Shown: piece by piece, positions 1-10,839 of the stretch | How positions within the stretch are numbered: the first letter of the stretch is position 1 | How the letters are laid out: the number at the start of each line of letters is the position of its first letter | From: Phragmites australis | Lineage: Eukaryota > Streptophyta > Magnoliopsida > Poales > Poaceae | NCBI RefSeq assembly: GCF_958298935.1 | Contig: NC_084924.1 | Location: forward strand, 25,145,819 to 25,209,818 | Length of the DNA stretch: 64,000 nt | Direction: 5' to 3' | Program-made: the position numbers and the translations under genes | The notes under the pieces: generated by a model | Seen by the model: only the letters and a program-made list of their open reading frames with translations | What the model was told of the DNA's origin: nothing | Databases searched by the model: none

Positions 1-925
1 GTTATAATTTGTCTGTTCTAGCTCTGACTGCGGTGATTCTTTCACGAACATCTAAATTGTAGATCTACCTATCTATCATAGTGTGATATCTATTAAAGCT
101 CATTTGGCTTTCCATTTAGTGTTATTGTTTCTTCTCTAGTATAGTTCATTGTTGATCATAGTCGTGTTTGCAGAACCTGCGGAGTTTTGTGAGTGTTGCG
201 CTCGAAGTGTCAGGAGCCTAAGGCATCTTGATTACGACCAATGCTTAGAGGAGAGCTTCAGAGAAGGCAAGTTCCATCTCCTTGATCATATTGAACCTAT
301 GATTTCAAATAATCTACATGATCAACTAAAACTGGATTTATTATCACTGTGCTATGTATTGTGATTTTCCAAACTGCTTGTAGTAGTTAATTCTATCAAA
401 CAATTGCCATGCTTAAAATATCATAATCTAGAATACATATAACCCTAGTAATTACCTGCCATTATCTATATTAATGTTGAACGAAGCCTTGATATCTACC
501 ATGCTTAGGATTGAATACGTCTCCTTGGAGACGTCACCTTGAAATGCATCTTTTCAAAGATATTGGTACACTATTTATCAAATTAACCCATGATCCTTGA
601 TGGTTTTGAATTCCATGATGGTTGCAAAATCCTTGATATCATGTGGGATATGGCAGGATGTGTGTAAAAATAGATGAAAACAGTTTTGGCGAGGCCAGAA
701 AGAGTAGTCCTCTGGTCGAGGATGCTCTTTGGGGCTTGAGTTACCTTTATGGTATTTATTGCTAGAAGGTACCTACCCTAATCGTTTAAGCACCAAATCT
801 TGCGCTATCATGCATAGCCACCCCCATCTGTCCTGTATGGGCAGGACTTGATTTTTCTTTCACTAGACTGGGTTGGGTATCATACTAGGAGGCTGAGAGC
901 AACGAGAAGTCAAGTTACTATGTGT
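1..925 (+). mobile_element. Left part of an old Tekay-type LTR split by the 931-8612 insertion
   Basis: No coding region is convincing here. Around 225-300 a stretch reading like 'aggcaagttccatctccttgatcat' resembles the R/U5 portion of the LTRs at 27720-27890 and 31190-31270. The sequence stops at 925-930, where the TSD of the inserted element starts, and the same kind of LTR text resumes at 8618. I infer one LTR cut in two. Its own outer ends are not in view, and the open frame at 149-364 is just LTR sequence. Confidence 0.5.
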
Positions 926-930
926 CCCTC

Positions 931-1849
931 TGATGCACATTTTCCCAATCTTACAAAAGGTAATATGATAAGTCAATTGGTGAAGTTTCGACATTGATGA
1001 TCCAAAGGCTCTGGACAGAACGGATCGAGAACCCTCACAACCACCACACCACTACTTCGTGGTTATCAACCATGCCAAGACGTAGTTGGCCTCGCCAAGA
1101 AGGTTTTTTCTGCAAGCGAATCGAGAACACAAGCAAGAATAGGTAGATGCAATCTAAATATTGCTAATTACCAATGAAGTGCTCGAGTTGGGGTTCCACA
1201 AACCGAACAAGCGGTGAAGCTGTATAAAACAGAATAATCTAAGAAAAACCTAAGTCTAAACTATGACGGCTACTGTGTATATATAGGTGAACATGAGGAG
1301 GTCGACCTAGGGTTGTGCAACTGTGGAAAAAGGCATGCATAACCATGACTCCGACCCCGACACGATTACAAGACCCAACTAGGTCTAAAATGGTAGCATA
1401 GCACCTTATTTCTTTGACTCTAACTAAACTGTAAGGAGTGTTTGGTCTTTCTCATATCCATTAGAAAGGGCTCGTCGCAAGCTTTCTAGAATGTCCAAGA
1501 TTACCTAAAACGGGCTTTGTATGAGAGAGTTATGCTCGTTTTACTGACGTGCTATCTTGAGACTCGACTACGACCACGACTTCGACCACGACCAAAGCTC
1601 AACCTCGAATCTGAGTAGACTTGTTCTTCAAGGGGTGACGTCTGGGTAAGGATGTTGTGCTTCTCCCACGTTCCTAAGCAATAAAATATCACAAGAATTT
1701 AGTATGAATCCATTCAAGAAGCATGAATAGTGAGAAACAAGTTTATTTGATGGTCTAATTGTCATGCACGTGCTCTTGTAGTTGGACCTTGTATGATTTG
1801 AGGATTATTGGCGGTATTGATCGTATTTGAAGGAGCCATGGACTCATCA
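931..1849 (-). repeat. 3' LTR of the 931-8612 Ty3/gypsy element
   Basis: This 919-bp repeat begins TGATG and ends CATCA and matches 7687-8612 along its length with scattered substitutions. On the minus strand it has a TATA-like tract near 1280-1292 and then leader-like text. The last codons of pol (residues after the GKDDES motif) lie inside it at about 1762-1849, so it is both coding and regulatory. Confidence 0.92.
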
Positions 1850-3171
1850 TCCTTCCCCTTTTGAATTGGAGTCGTCCTCCACTCAAGCTCTTCTTTTTCT
1901 CCCAAGTACGACTTCAAATCTGAAATGTTAAATATGGGACTAACCCCAAAATCTACAGATAGGTCTAATTTGTATGCATTGTCATTAATTTTCTCAATTA
2001 TCTTAAATGGTCCATCAGCTCTAGACATTAATTTTGAATTTCTTAGTTCTGGAAACCTATCCTTCCTCCAATGCAACCAAACTAAATCATTCGGTTCAAA
2101 TTTTATTTCCTTCCTACCTTTACTTCCAGCAATCTTATACTTTTAAGTCATGCTCTCTATTCTTTTTAGTGATTTCATGCAACTTAAGAATAAATTCAGC
2201 ACGTTTCTTAGCATCTAAATTAAGTCTTTCAAAAGTAGGCAAATATAGTAAATCAATAGGAGCACGGGAATTAAATCCATACACTACCTGGAATGGACTT
2301 ACCTTGGTGGTGGAGTGTATCGACCTTTGTAAGCAAATTCAATATGCGGTAAACACTCTTCCACATCCTCAAATTCTTCTTTAGAACTTCCTGTAACATG
2401 GTCGATAATATACGGTTGACAACCTCTATTTGACTATCGGTTTGGGAATGACACGTAGTAGAAAACAACAGCTTTGTCTCCAATTTATTCCAAAATGATC
2501 TCCAAAAGTGACTCAAAAACTTTGTGTCATAACCAAGACGATAGTATTAGGCACTCCATGTAGTCAAACGATTTCTCTAAAAAATAAATCAGCTATGTTT
2601 GTAGCATCATAACTCTTATAGCAAGGTATGAAATGTGACATTTTAGAAAAACGATCCACAATTACAAATATGCTATCCCTCCCCCTCTTTTGTCCTAGGC
2701 AATCCTAAAACAAAATCCATGAATATCCTCCCAAGGTGCACTAGGAATAGGAAGAGACATGTAAAGACCATGTGTATTTAAGCGAGACATAGCTTTATTA
2801 CCAGGGGTGCAACGTGACACGTAGCACTCAACGTCACGTCTCATCTTTTACCAAGATATATGAGCGGCCAGCACATCTTTAGTCTTCTTTGCTCCAAAAT
2901 GTACCATCAACCATCCTCCATGCGCCTCCTGCAACAACAAAAGATTAACGGAGCTAGTTGGAATGCATAGCTTGTTAGCACGATAGAGCAATCTATCATT
3001 CAGCACATATTTATTCCATGTCTTCTCTTCTTTATAATGTTCAAGCACTTCTTTAAAGTCTAAATCAGTATCATATAAGTCCTTAATGGTCTCTAATCTA
3101 AAAATCTTTTGATCAGGTTGAGATAACATGGTATAATACATAGATACCATACATAGAAAGAGCATCAACAA
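1762..3171 (-). pseudogene. Integrase remnant of the 931-8612 element
   Basis: Read right to left, 3171-2848 has the end of RNase H and the start of the integrase zinc-finger region (the HGGWLMVHFGAKKTKDVLA block). 2516-2271 has the integrase stretch around the third catalytic position ([14 protein letters not shown]). 2076-1762 has the C-terminal part (HWRKDRFPE, GPFKIIEKINDNAYKLDL, ISDLKSYLGE). The frames differ between blocks, with stops between them. The second zinc-finger cysteine reads as glycine (CTPGNK) and the stretch for the first two catalytic aspartates is scrambled. The last block crosses the polypurine tract into the LTR. It is a non-functional copy of an enzyme that inserts retroelement cDNA. 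Confidence 0.85.
1850..1862 (-). promoter_or_regulatory. Polypurine tract of the 931-8612 element
   Basis: On the minus strand this is AAAAGGGGAAGGA, ending exactly where the 3' LTR begins with TGATG. Polypurine tracts prime plus-strand DNA synthesis in LTR retrotransposons. It also codes for part of the pol C-terminus (QKGKDD). Confidence 0.85.
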
Positions 3172-3179
3172 TCACATTA

Positions 3180-4400
3180 TCCTTTCCTTTATTATGTTTT
3201 ATGACATATGAAAATGACTCAATAAATTCTACCCATTTAGCATGTTTTTTATTCAGTTTAGCTTAACTTTTAATATGTTTCAGCGATTCATGATCAGAAT
3301 GTATAACAAATTCTTTGAGCCATAGATAATGTTGCTAAGTTTCAAGCACACGAACTAAAGTATACAATTCTTTATTATAAGTGGAATAATTCAGACTTAG
3401 CCCACTTAATTTCTCACTAAAATAAGCAACAGGTTTACCTTCTTGAATTAGCACACCTCCAATTCCAATCCCATTAGCATCACATTCCAGTTCAAAGGTC
3501 TTACCAAAATCTGGGAGTTGGAGCAATGGAGTATGGGTGAGCTTCTCTTTCAACAACTTGAATGCTTGTTCATGTGCAGGTCCCCATTTGAAAATTACTC
3601 CTTTCTTTGTCAACTCGTTTAATAGAGTAGCAATGGTGCTGAAATCCCGCACAAATCGTCGATAGAAACCCGCAAGACCATAAAAGTTTCTCACTTGTGT
3701 AACAGTCTCAGGAGTTGACCAGCTCTTTATAGCTTCAATCTTTGTTTCATCCACCTCTATTCCCTGTGGAGTAACAATATAGCCAAGAAAAGAGACTCGA
3801 TCCATGCAAAAGGTGCACTTTTTGAAGTTACCAAATAAATGTGCATCTCTCAAAGCGTTAAAAACAGCATGTAAGTGATCAAAGTGTAGTTCATATGACC
3901 TCCTAATGAAAGCACGTAAATCTTCATTCATCAATCGCATGAAAGTACTAGGTGCATTAGTTAACCCAAAAGGCATTACTAACCACTCATACAAACCAAA
4001 CTTAGTTTTAAATGCAGTCTTCCATTCATCTCCGAGCGTCATTCTAATTTGGTGGTATTCACTTCGCAAGTCAATTTTAGTGAAAATTATAGAACCACTC
4101 AACTCATCAAGCATATCATCTAACCTAGGGATAGGTTGATGATATCTTATAGTAATATTATTGATGGCTCTACAATCAAGACACATAAGCCAACTACCAT
4201 CTTTTTTAGGAACCAAAAGAATGAGAACAGTACGAGGGCTAAGACTTTCTCGTACATACCCGCGGTCCAAAGGTCTTGTACTTGTCGCTGAATTTCCTTG
4301 GTCTCTTTCTGGTTGGTCCTATATGCAGCATGGTTTGGCAAAGTTGCTCCTAGAATCAAATCAATTTGATGTTCAGTCCCTCGAATAGGTGGTAATCCCG
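3180..4400 (-). pseudogene. Reverse transcriptase / RNase H remnant with catalytic motif deleted
   Basis: The main open stretch is 4270-3335 and its N-terminal continuation is in another frame at 4359-4147, so there is a frameshift near 4265. Recognisable in order are [72 protein letters not shown], then [22 protein letters not shown] and the RNase H start [20 protein letters not shown]. Between LRAFI and [14 protein letters not shown] the family normally carries the Y/F-x-D-D catalytic loop. Here it is replaced by the short join RRSYEL, an in-frame loss of roughly 15-20 residues. Without those aspartates the enzyme cannot polymerise. Confidence 0.9.
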
Positions 4401-4412
4401 GGGGTACCTCGG

Positions 4413-4778
4413 CTAGAATACATCCACAAACTCCTTCAAAAGGTTGGCAACAATAGGAGACAAAGAGTTAGATATATTCTCGAGTGAAACTAAAGCATCT
4501 TTGCATATCAAAGCATAGCATGGCAGTTCATTATCACAAATTTCAGCAAGATCAGATTTAGTAGCAAGCATAACACACCCTTTTAGTCTAATTCCATTAG
4601 ACTTAGAAGTTGTTGTTGCTTTCTCCTTTTTGGGTGGAAAAACTTTTTTCGCCACTTGCTGATTTTCAGATTCATTCTTGAAATATTTTCTTTTATTTTC
4701 AGCTATCTCTTCTTGTTCACATTTCAAAATTTCAGTAGGGGTTAAAGGTAGAAAAGTTATTTTCTTTCCTTTATGCAT
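4413..4778 (-). pseudogene. Protease-RT linker of the 931-8612 element
   Basis: This 121-codon open stretch begins HKGKKITFLPLTPTEILK, followed by a lysine-rich segment and then LICKDALVSLENISNSL and PIVANLLKEFVDVF. The last motif is the usual lead-in to the RT domain in grass gypsy polyproteins. It lies between the protease fragment and the RT fragment and has no catalytic function of its own. Confidence 0.75.
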
Positions 4779-4829
4779 AAGGGTGTACTTATTAGTTCTA
4801 CCATGATGTGTTGCATCAGTATCAAACTC

Positions 4830-5207
4830 TTATGGTCGTCCTAACAAAAGTGAACATGCTTGCATGTGTACTACGTCGAAATCATCACAATCATGGTATG
4901 AACCAATAGAAAAATGTACCCTAAATGTTTGCATTACCTTCACCTTACTATTATTGTTGAACCATTGAATATGATAAGGGGGAGTATGGTTTCTTGTCGT
5001 CAAGGCAAGCTTCTTGATCATATTTAAACTTACCAAGTTGTTGTAGCTTCCTCCATCAATAATGATTCGAACACGATAATCCTTGACTGTGAGGAACATC
5101 TGAAACAAATTGTGGCATTGTAGTTGTTCCACTTGCTCCATTTGAGTGCTTAACACCCGTTGCACAATGATGATCCGATAATCCTCTGTTGCGGTGGCAT
5201 CGAACAC
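4830..5207 (-). pseudogene. Aspartic protease remnant of the 931-8612 element
   Basis: The motif VRIIIDGGSYNNLVSLNMIKKL contains the retroelement protease signature (D-G-G-S in this lineage). HDCDDFDVVHMQACSLLLGRP is the usual C-terminal flap and end motif. The stretch is open for 125 codons. It is separated from gag by stops and shifted sequence, so no polyprotein can be made. Confidence 0.8.
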
Positions 5208-5613
5208 TTTCTCATGGTCGATATCTATCTCACAACCATCCTCATCACCTGCATGGTTAGCTGCAAGAGCATATTCATCCTTAACATCACTAGCAGTTAC
5301 ATATCAATCCTGGTTGATCGGCCTATAAAAGCAACCAAAGAAGAGCTCTTGGCTAGACCCTGCACACTTACGGATTTGCTTACCTCAGGAGCATGTGACG
5401 GTATAGAAGGTATTGCTGAACGTGCCCTACTCGAGAAAGGGGCAGCAGACCGTGTAGCTAAATATGGGGCTATTTTGACTTATTCCGGTGTTGATTTATG
5501 ATGTGATCGTGCTTCCAAAATTACTCCTTGGCCTCTGTTGTTGTCCCTGTAATTCTTTTTCTGCCAGACATGCAAGTTGGAACAATCTAAAAATACTATT
5601 GTATTCTTTGTAA

Positions 5614-6399
5614 TCAACTATCTCCTCCATAGAAGCGTGCCATTGCAACCTCTTCATCCTTAATAATATCACAACGCAACATACTAATATGTAGCTCCTG
5701 ATAATATTCTTCTACGGATCTATCACCTTGGTTTAAGTGCTGCAATTTCTTACGCAAATCACATTTAAAAGAGGGTGGAACAAATCTGTTACGCATAGCA
5801 ACCTTTAAAGCATTCCATGTGGTAAGCACTAATCCATCGATGCATACTCTATTGCACCAGACAATTGCAAATTCTTTAAATTCACTAGTGGCTTGCCTAA
5901 CTCTATGCACTTCAGGAACTAAATGAACATTAAACTTCTTTTCAAGCATTATCTCCCAATCTAAATACTTTTCAGCATCATAAGCACCTGCAAAAGATGG
6001 TATGGTAAACTTAACCTTAGCAAATGGATCATCATTAATACGTAGGTTATGTTGCTGAAAATTATTATCTCTCATACCTTGACGGTTGAAGTTTAATCGG
6101 TCCCGTTGTTGTGCATCAAAGGCGTCTTGTTCTTGCCTCAAAATTTTATCATGTGTGACAGACTTCTCTTGCTCATGGGCTGCGCCATGAGGACCCACAC
6201 GCCCATGGTCTAGTGGCTGAATAACCACTCGATCAAAGCGTGTATTGAGCATGGCAATACTATCATTAAGTCATTACAATGTAGTGTTTGTCTCTGCAAG
6301 CTTCTGATCGATGTCATCATTGATAGCTTGTCGATGATCATTCACCACCATTGTGAGTTCTTCCCTCAAAACATGTGCATCCGATGCTTCTCTTGCCAT
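5614..6399 (-). pseudogene. Gag remnant of the 931-8612 element
   Basis: A start codon at 6399 opens a frame (MAREASDAHVLREEL) that runs 41 codons to two adjacent stop codons, TAA TGA, at 6271-6276. The same frame continues from 6252 to 5614. Typical Ty3 gag text follows: KVKFTIPSFAGAYDAEKYLDWE, then a stretch ending in NRFVPPSFKCDLRKKL and LNQGDRSVEEYYQE. No zinc knuckle is visible downstream. The N-terminal start is chosen because it is in frame with the gag core and follows the leader. Confidence 0.85.
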
Positions 6400-7019
6400 G
6401 GTTAGTCGAAGATATAAAACAACGAGAGATAAATTATCCCGATCGACTACTAAGTGGTGGAGGTGGAGTCACACACTCTCAAGCGTCTTACCATGCTCTT
6501 GCAACTGTTCTTACCAATCACCGTAGTTGGCACAACGGGTGGCTAGTTTGTGATACCTTATCGGGTGCGGGTGAGGTAGTTGCAAGGGGAGAAACCATTC
6601 TGATCGAGAGAAGGTGTAGCTTGGACATGTAGTACTTAGTAGCAAGGAATAGCAATAATTGAAATCAGATTAGAAAAGCGGAGTAAAAGTCCATAGTACT
6701 CGTCACAGTTGCTGGCCCGAACACGTTCTTAGAACTAGCTCAAGCAAGCTAAAAACTATAACAGGTACAAGCACAATGGAACAAAATTCGCAATGCAAAC
6801 TAATTCCTTTTTTTGAATTCTCTCTCTTTTTTGCACTCTTTGCTTCTTCTTCTTTTTGCACTTTTTGCATCTTGCTTGCTTTTCTTTTCTTCTTTTTTTT
6901 TTTGCGAATGTGACACAAACTCAAAAACTCTTCTACTGTATTTTCTAAGACCAGTGAGGTACGTGGGTCACAAATTTTTCTAGAGAGCAGGGGTATAAAG
7001 GTAATAAAAAGAAAAGGTG

Positions 7020-7470
7020 GTCGAATTCAAGAAGGTGGGTGATTTTGACTAGGTGGTCGGAGTGACTGGTCGGGACCCCGAGTGGGTGGTCGGAGTGCCT
7101 GGTCAAACCCAGAGTGGGCGGTCGGAATGATTAGTCGGGACCCCGAGTGGGTGGTCGGAGTGACTGATCGGACCCCGAGCAGGTGGTCAGAGTGACTGGT
7201 CGGGACCTCGAGTGGGTGGTCAGAGTGCCTGGTCGGACCCCGCGTGGGTGGTCGGAATGACTAGTTATCGAACCCGAGTAGATGGTTGAAGCAACTAGTA
7301 ATCGAACCCGAGTAGATGGTCGACTCGACTAGTGGTTGAACTCGAGTAGATGGTTAAAGCAACTAATGGTCGAACATGACTTGATGGTCGACTCGACTAG
7401 TGGTCGAACTCGAGTAGATGGTTAAAGCGACTAGTGGTCGAACACGAGTTGATGGTTGACTCGACTAGAG
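7020..7470. repeat. Tandem array of ~30-33 bp units with the word GTGGTCGG in the retrotransposon leader
   Basis: Roughly eight imperfect units of the form GTGGTCGGAGTGACTGGTCG + GGACCCCGAGTG occupy 7020-7260. About six units of a second type (ACTAGTGGTCGAACTCGAGT + AGATGGTT) follow to 7470. Both types share TGGTCGA/G and a C-T-C-G-A-G-like core. The array lies between the 5' LTR and gag. Confidence 0.85.
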
Positions 7471-7647
7471 ACACAATCTCGGCTATTGCAGACAAGGGCA
7501 GTCCGAGATACACGATGACTAAATAGTAAGACTCGACACTAGAAACTAGATCACGATAACTCGACCAGCAACAAAGACACCATTGATGGACTCAAACTCA
7601 ACAACGCGAATACTGAAAACAAAATTACGAAGGTACAAAGTGGTATC

Positions 7648-7685
7648 AGAGCTTCGATTGCTCGTTAGGTAATCTCGTATAACAC
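7648..7685 (-). promoter_or_regulatory. Primer binding site region containing an inverted PBS duplicate
   Basis: On the minus strand, two bases after the 5' LTR, TGTTATACGAGA (7685-7674 region) matches the initiator tRNA-Met PBS TGGTATCAGAGC at 8 of 12 positions. A perfect TGGTATCAGAGC stands about 27-38 bp away, but on the plus strand (from ~7649), so the two copies form an imperfect inverted repeat. The first is in the correct place and orientation for priming. Confidence 0.55.
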
Positions 7686-7686
7686 T

Positions 7687-8612
7687 TGATGAGAGTTTGT
7701 CCGATCTTCCGAAAGGTAATATGATAAGTCAGTTGGTGGAGTTTTGACGTTGATGGTCCAAAGGCTCCAAACAGAACAGATCGAGAACCCTAGCAACCAC
7801 TACACCACTACTTCATAGTTATCAGCTGTGCCAAGACGCGGTTAAACTCGCCAAGAAGGCTTTTCCTGCAAGCAAATCGAGAACACAAGCAAGAACAGGT
7901 AGATGCAATCTGAATATTGCTAATTACCAATGAAGTGCTTAAGTTGGGGTTCCACAAACCAAACAAGCGGTGAAATTATATAAAATAGAATAATCTAAGA
8001 AAAACTCGAGCCTAAACTATGATGGCTACTGTGTATATATAGGTGAACGTGTGGACGTCGATCTAGGGTTGTGCAGCCATGGAGAGAGGTGTGCACAACC
8101 TGGACTCCGACCCCGACACGATTACAAGACCCAACTAGGTCCAAAACGGTGGTGCAAGATCCTATTTCTTTAACTCTATCTAAAATATAAGGAATATTTG
8201 GTCGGGCTCATATTCAATGGAAAGGGCTCATTGTAAGCTTTCTAGAATGTCCAAGATTGCCTAAAACGGACTTCGTATGAAAGAGTTATGCTCATTTTAC
8301 TGACGTGTTGTCCTAAGACTCGATCACGATTACGACCATGACTTCGACCATGACTAGAGCTCAGCCTCAAATCCGAGTAGACTTGGCCTTCGAGGGGTGA
8401 TGTCTGTGTAAGGTTGTGGTGCTTCTCCCACATTCCTAAGTAATAAAACATCACAAGAATTTAGTAGGAATCCATTTAAGGAAGCATGAACAGTGAGAAA
8501 TGAGTTCACCTTGTGGTTTAATATTCGTGCACATGCTCTTATAATTGAACCTTGTATGATTTCAGGATTATTGGTGGTATTGATCGTATCCGAAGGAGCC
8601 ATAGGCTCATCA
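7687..8612 (-). repeat. 5' LTR of the 931-8612 Ty3/gypsy element
   Basis: This 926-bp repeat has the same TGATG...CATCA ends as 931-1849. On the minus strand it still encodes the end of pol (MAPSDTINTTNNPEIIQGS) at its 5' end, as expected if the LTR carries the pol tail. A TATA-like tract is near 8030-8042 on the minus strand. Confidence 0.92.
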
Positions 8613-8617
8613 CCCTC

Positions 8618-9530
8618 TGTTTGGATGTGCAGAGACCGACAAGTGCTTAAAAATGGAACTTGGCATTTGCTATAAGACCTCTAGTACTTGGGGTGTCTCA
8701 TAGAAAAGTCTAGCATGAATGGTGATTGAAGTGTCTCGGTATGATTCGCTTCTCGGTTTGCAACAGTTGGAGGCTAAGCATACCATGTGGATACAGTATA
8801 CAACCTCTACAGAGTGTAAAACTATTCGAATAGTTGTGTCCACAATCATGGACATGCGAAGGCATGATCACGCTTGATTAGACTCTGGTTGTGTGTGTCT
8901 TGATGAGTGAATGTGTGGACTAGATGTCCGTGTGATGATGTTGCTGCCTCAATCCGTCATAATCTATGTTGTACTAGAGATACACCAAATGTGATGATAG
9001 GGACTGCACAGTAAGGTGTAGCCCCTCTCAAGACCGAAAACCCTCAGATATGACTTGTTACTTATTTTCAAACTATTTTAAAGTTAACAGAAAAGAATAC
9101 AACTGAATCCCGGCATAAACTACTTTGCGCTTGAAACTAAGTCGTAAATTTATCCTTGAATTACCCTTTATGCATCTATCAAAAATTTGTAGTATAGGGC
9201 TTGCTGAGTACTTTCCGTACTCACTCTTGCTGTCATCCAGACAAAAAACTAAAGTCAACTTCACTGGAGGAGAAGGTGAGGATGAAGAGTAGACTTAGAA
9301 GTCGCGTTCGCACCCTAGCCACTTGTGGCTTTGGGTTATTATTTTCCGTTGTGCTTTTGTTGGGTGTTAGGCCAAGTTTGTAATATACCTTTGGTATGTA
9401 AACCTTTTGTACTCTGGACCTTAATACCTTATGTATGAAGTTTGACTGTGATGCCATGATTATTATACTATACGTATCAGCTACTTGATTCAAGGACTGA
9501 TAGATAAGGTATAGGAGATCCCGGGTTTAG
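8618..9530 (+). mobile_element. Right part of the old LTR split by the 931-8612 element
   Basis: The sequence 'caacctctacagagtgtaaaac' near 8800-8822 recurs in the LTRs at 24450, 28490, 31915 and 35215, which ties it to the same broad family of Tekay-type LTRs. A 'tgctgagtactttccgtactca' motif near 9200 is another shared LTR word. It fades at about 9530. No protein-coding feature is supported. Confidence 0.5.
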
Positions 9531-9869
9531 GGTCCCATAGCGGTGGTGCCTCAACTATGAGGAGAACGTGGTGTTGAGGCGGACACAGAACATTGCAGCG
9601 ACAGCAGGTAGGAGGTGGCGTGGAGGGTGTGCTAGGGTTCGTCGTGTAGTGGAGGTGTTGCGATGGTGCGGAGCGAGCAGAAAGGTCTTGGATTCGGGAG
9701 TGAGCGGTCGGGGAAGAGGGCATTATCGTGCATGGTGTGGGATCCACCTCTTCGTGCGGAACGGTTGAGGGAAGGGGAGCGGGGAGCGGAGACGGAGGAA
9801 GGATGCGAAACGCGGAACAAAAAAAGCAATATGTTCTTTTTAAGTAGTATAGATTTTTAAGATATATAT
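9531..9869. other. GC-richer DNA with no recognisable feature
   Basis: Short open frames exist on both strands but their translations are low-complexity (serine/proline/arginine) and match no family I know. I see no splice structure or repeat ends. Confidence 0.4.
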
Positions 9870-10078
9870 CCCTTTGGTCACAAATACATGTCATTTTGAA
9901 CAAGATCTGGTTAAAACTTTTGAAACTTTGATCATCAATAACTTTTGAAGTATATTTTATGTGTGGATTTTTCTTCAAAAATACTTTCGTAATATCATAA
10001 ACTTATGAAATTGTTTAAATATATTATAGTTGAAAATAATGGTCAAAGATACAAATCGTAGACCGTGCTATATCCCAA
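9870..10078. mobile_element. Degenerate Stowaway-like MITE
   Basis: The text around 9890-10075 (tttggtcacaaatacatgtc, actttgatcatcaataactt, aaaatactttcgtaatatca, aataatggtcaaagatacaa) follows the internal consensus of the common grass Stowaway elements related to mariner transposons. The diagnostic CTCCCTCCG-type ends are not visible, so the boundaries are approximate and the element is decayed. Confidence 0.45.
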
Positions 10079-10777
10079 ACATCAAGTCAACAGCATGAGA
10101 GAGTAAATGCAACAAGAAATTGAGCTCTTCGAGGGAGCGAACCATGGCGACAGAGGTTGCGTAAGGACAAGGAGGAACATGCAGCAGTGGTGGTGGTGGA
10201 GTTGTAGCGTTGCATATTATTTATCATAAGAAACTCAACATAAGTAGAAATGTTTGGGGCCACTGGTGCACCATTGAATAAAAGAACACTTTTAGGTTTA
10301 AATTAATCCATAGATAAATCATGAACATGACCTAATAAAGTAGCATAATAATATAGTAGGAGTATATCCTAGACATGGATGTAACAAGGCTACACATATA
10401 TCTCTCTAATATACTCGATGACATAAATAACATAATACTAAGCATGACAGACAAGAGAAAATTTGATTTGATCATAGTGAATGTATTGATCGGCAATAAG
10501 AGATGTAAAAGCTCTCATGATGGAGATGTAATAGATGATGATGAAGAGAATGTAGAGGAAATAGATAGTAAGTATATAGTCACACCGAGCGCTTCCTAAA
10601 AACCTTATTCATCCTGCCCTACTATAGGATTTCAATGGTGATGGGTTCCAGAGACCTACTCTCCAAATCGCCAGTGCATGCTGGCACATCGGGATTGAAA
10701 AGTCTATCTGTCACGGTGCATCAGAGATGAAGAGGAAAAAACTCTAACTCATGTATTACTTTGTGGTGACCGTCAAT

Positions 10778-10778
<1 letters not shown>
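10079..10778. other. No supported feature
   Basis: The open frame at 10375-10599 (74 codons, acidic) has no recognisable motif. I see no repeats or RNA genes in this stretch. Confidence 0.4.

Positions 10779-10834
<56 letters not shown>
10779..10834. repeat. Compound (TA)n(GA)n microsatellite
   Basis: An uninterrupted TA run at about 10781-10810 is followed directly by a GA run at 10811-10834. Confidence 0.97.
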
Positions 10835-10839
10835 TAAAA

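Larger units (their letters stand above)
6400..7686 (-). other. 5' untranslated leader of the 931-8612 element
   Basis: No gene is seen in these 1.29 kb between the 5' LTR and gag. It holds a pyrimidine-rich stretch on the plus strand (6800-6905), a tandem array of short repeats (7020-7470), and primer-binding-site-like sequence next to the LTR. Codon-free leaders of this length are usual in grass gypsy elements. Confidence 0.7.
931..8612 (-). mobile_element. Complete, inactivated Ty3/gypsy LTR retrotransposon (CRM-like chromovirus), minus strand
   Basis: The element is bounded by two long terminal repeats (931-1849 and 7687-8612), each starting TGATG and ending CATCA, and by a perfect 5-bp target duplication CCCTC at 926-930 and 8613-8617. 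It is 7,682 bp long. Gag, protease, RT, RNase H and integrase follow each other right to left on the minus strand, in gypsy order. A polypurine tract (complement of 1850-1862) abuts the 3' LTR. The end of pol runs through this tract into the LTR, a layout known for CRM-type chromoviruses, and the TGATG start also fits. The clade call is inference, because no chromodomain or CR motif could be verified. All genes carry stops, frameshifts or deletions. It sits inside an older LTR. Confidence 0.93.

Noticed and set aside
7020..7470. CRISPR array
   Set aside because: Units are contiguous and diverged with no unique spacers, and the DNA is a plant retrotransposon leader.
7640..7665. TGGTATCAGAGC on the plus strand as the PBS of a plus-strand element
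   Set aside because: A plus-strand 5' LTR ending here is not visible. The LTRs, TSD and coding order place the element on the minus strand, and a degenerate minus-strand PBS sits at the right spot.
9490..9978. 162-codon minus-strand frame
   Set aside because: Proline/serine-rich, no conserved motif, and its right end overlaps the Stowaway-like remnant.
10375..10599. 74-codon acidic frame
   Set aside because: No recognisable domain, no splice or promoter context.
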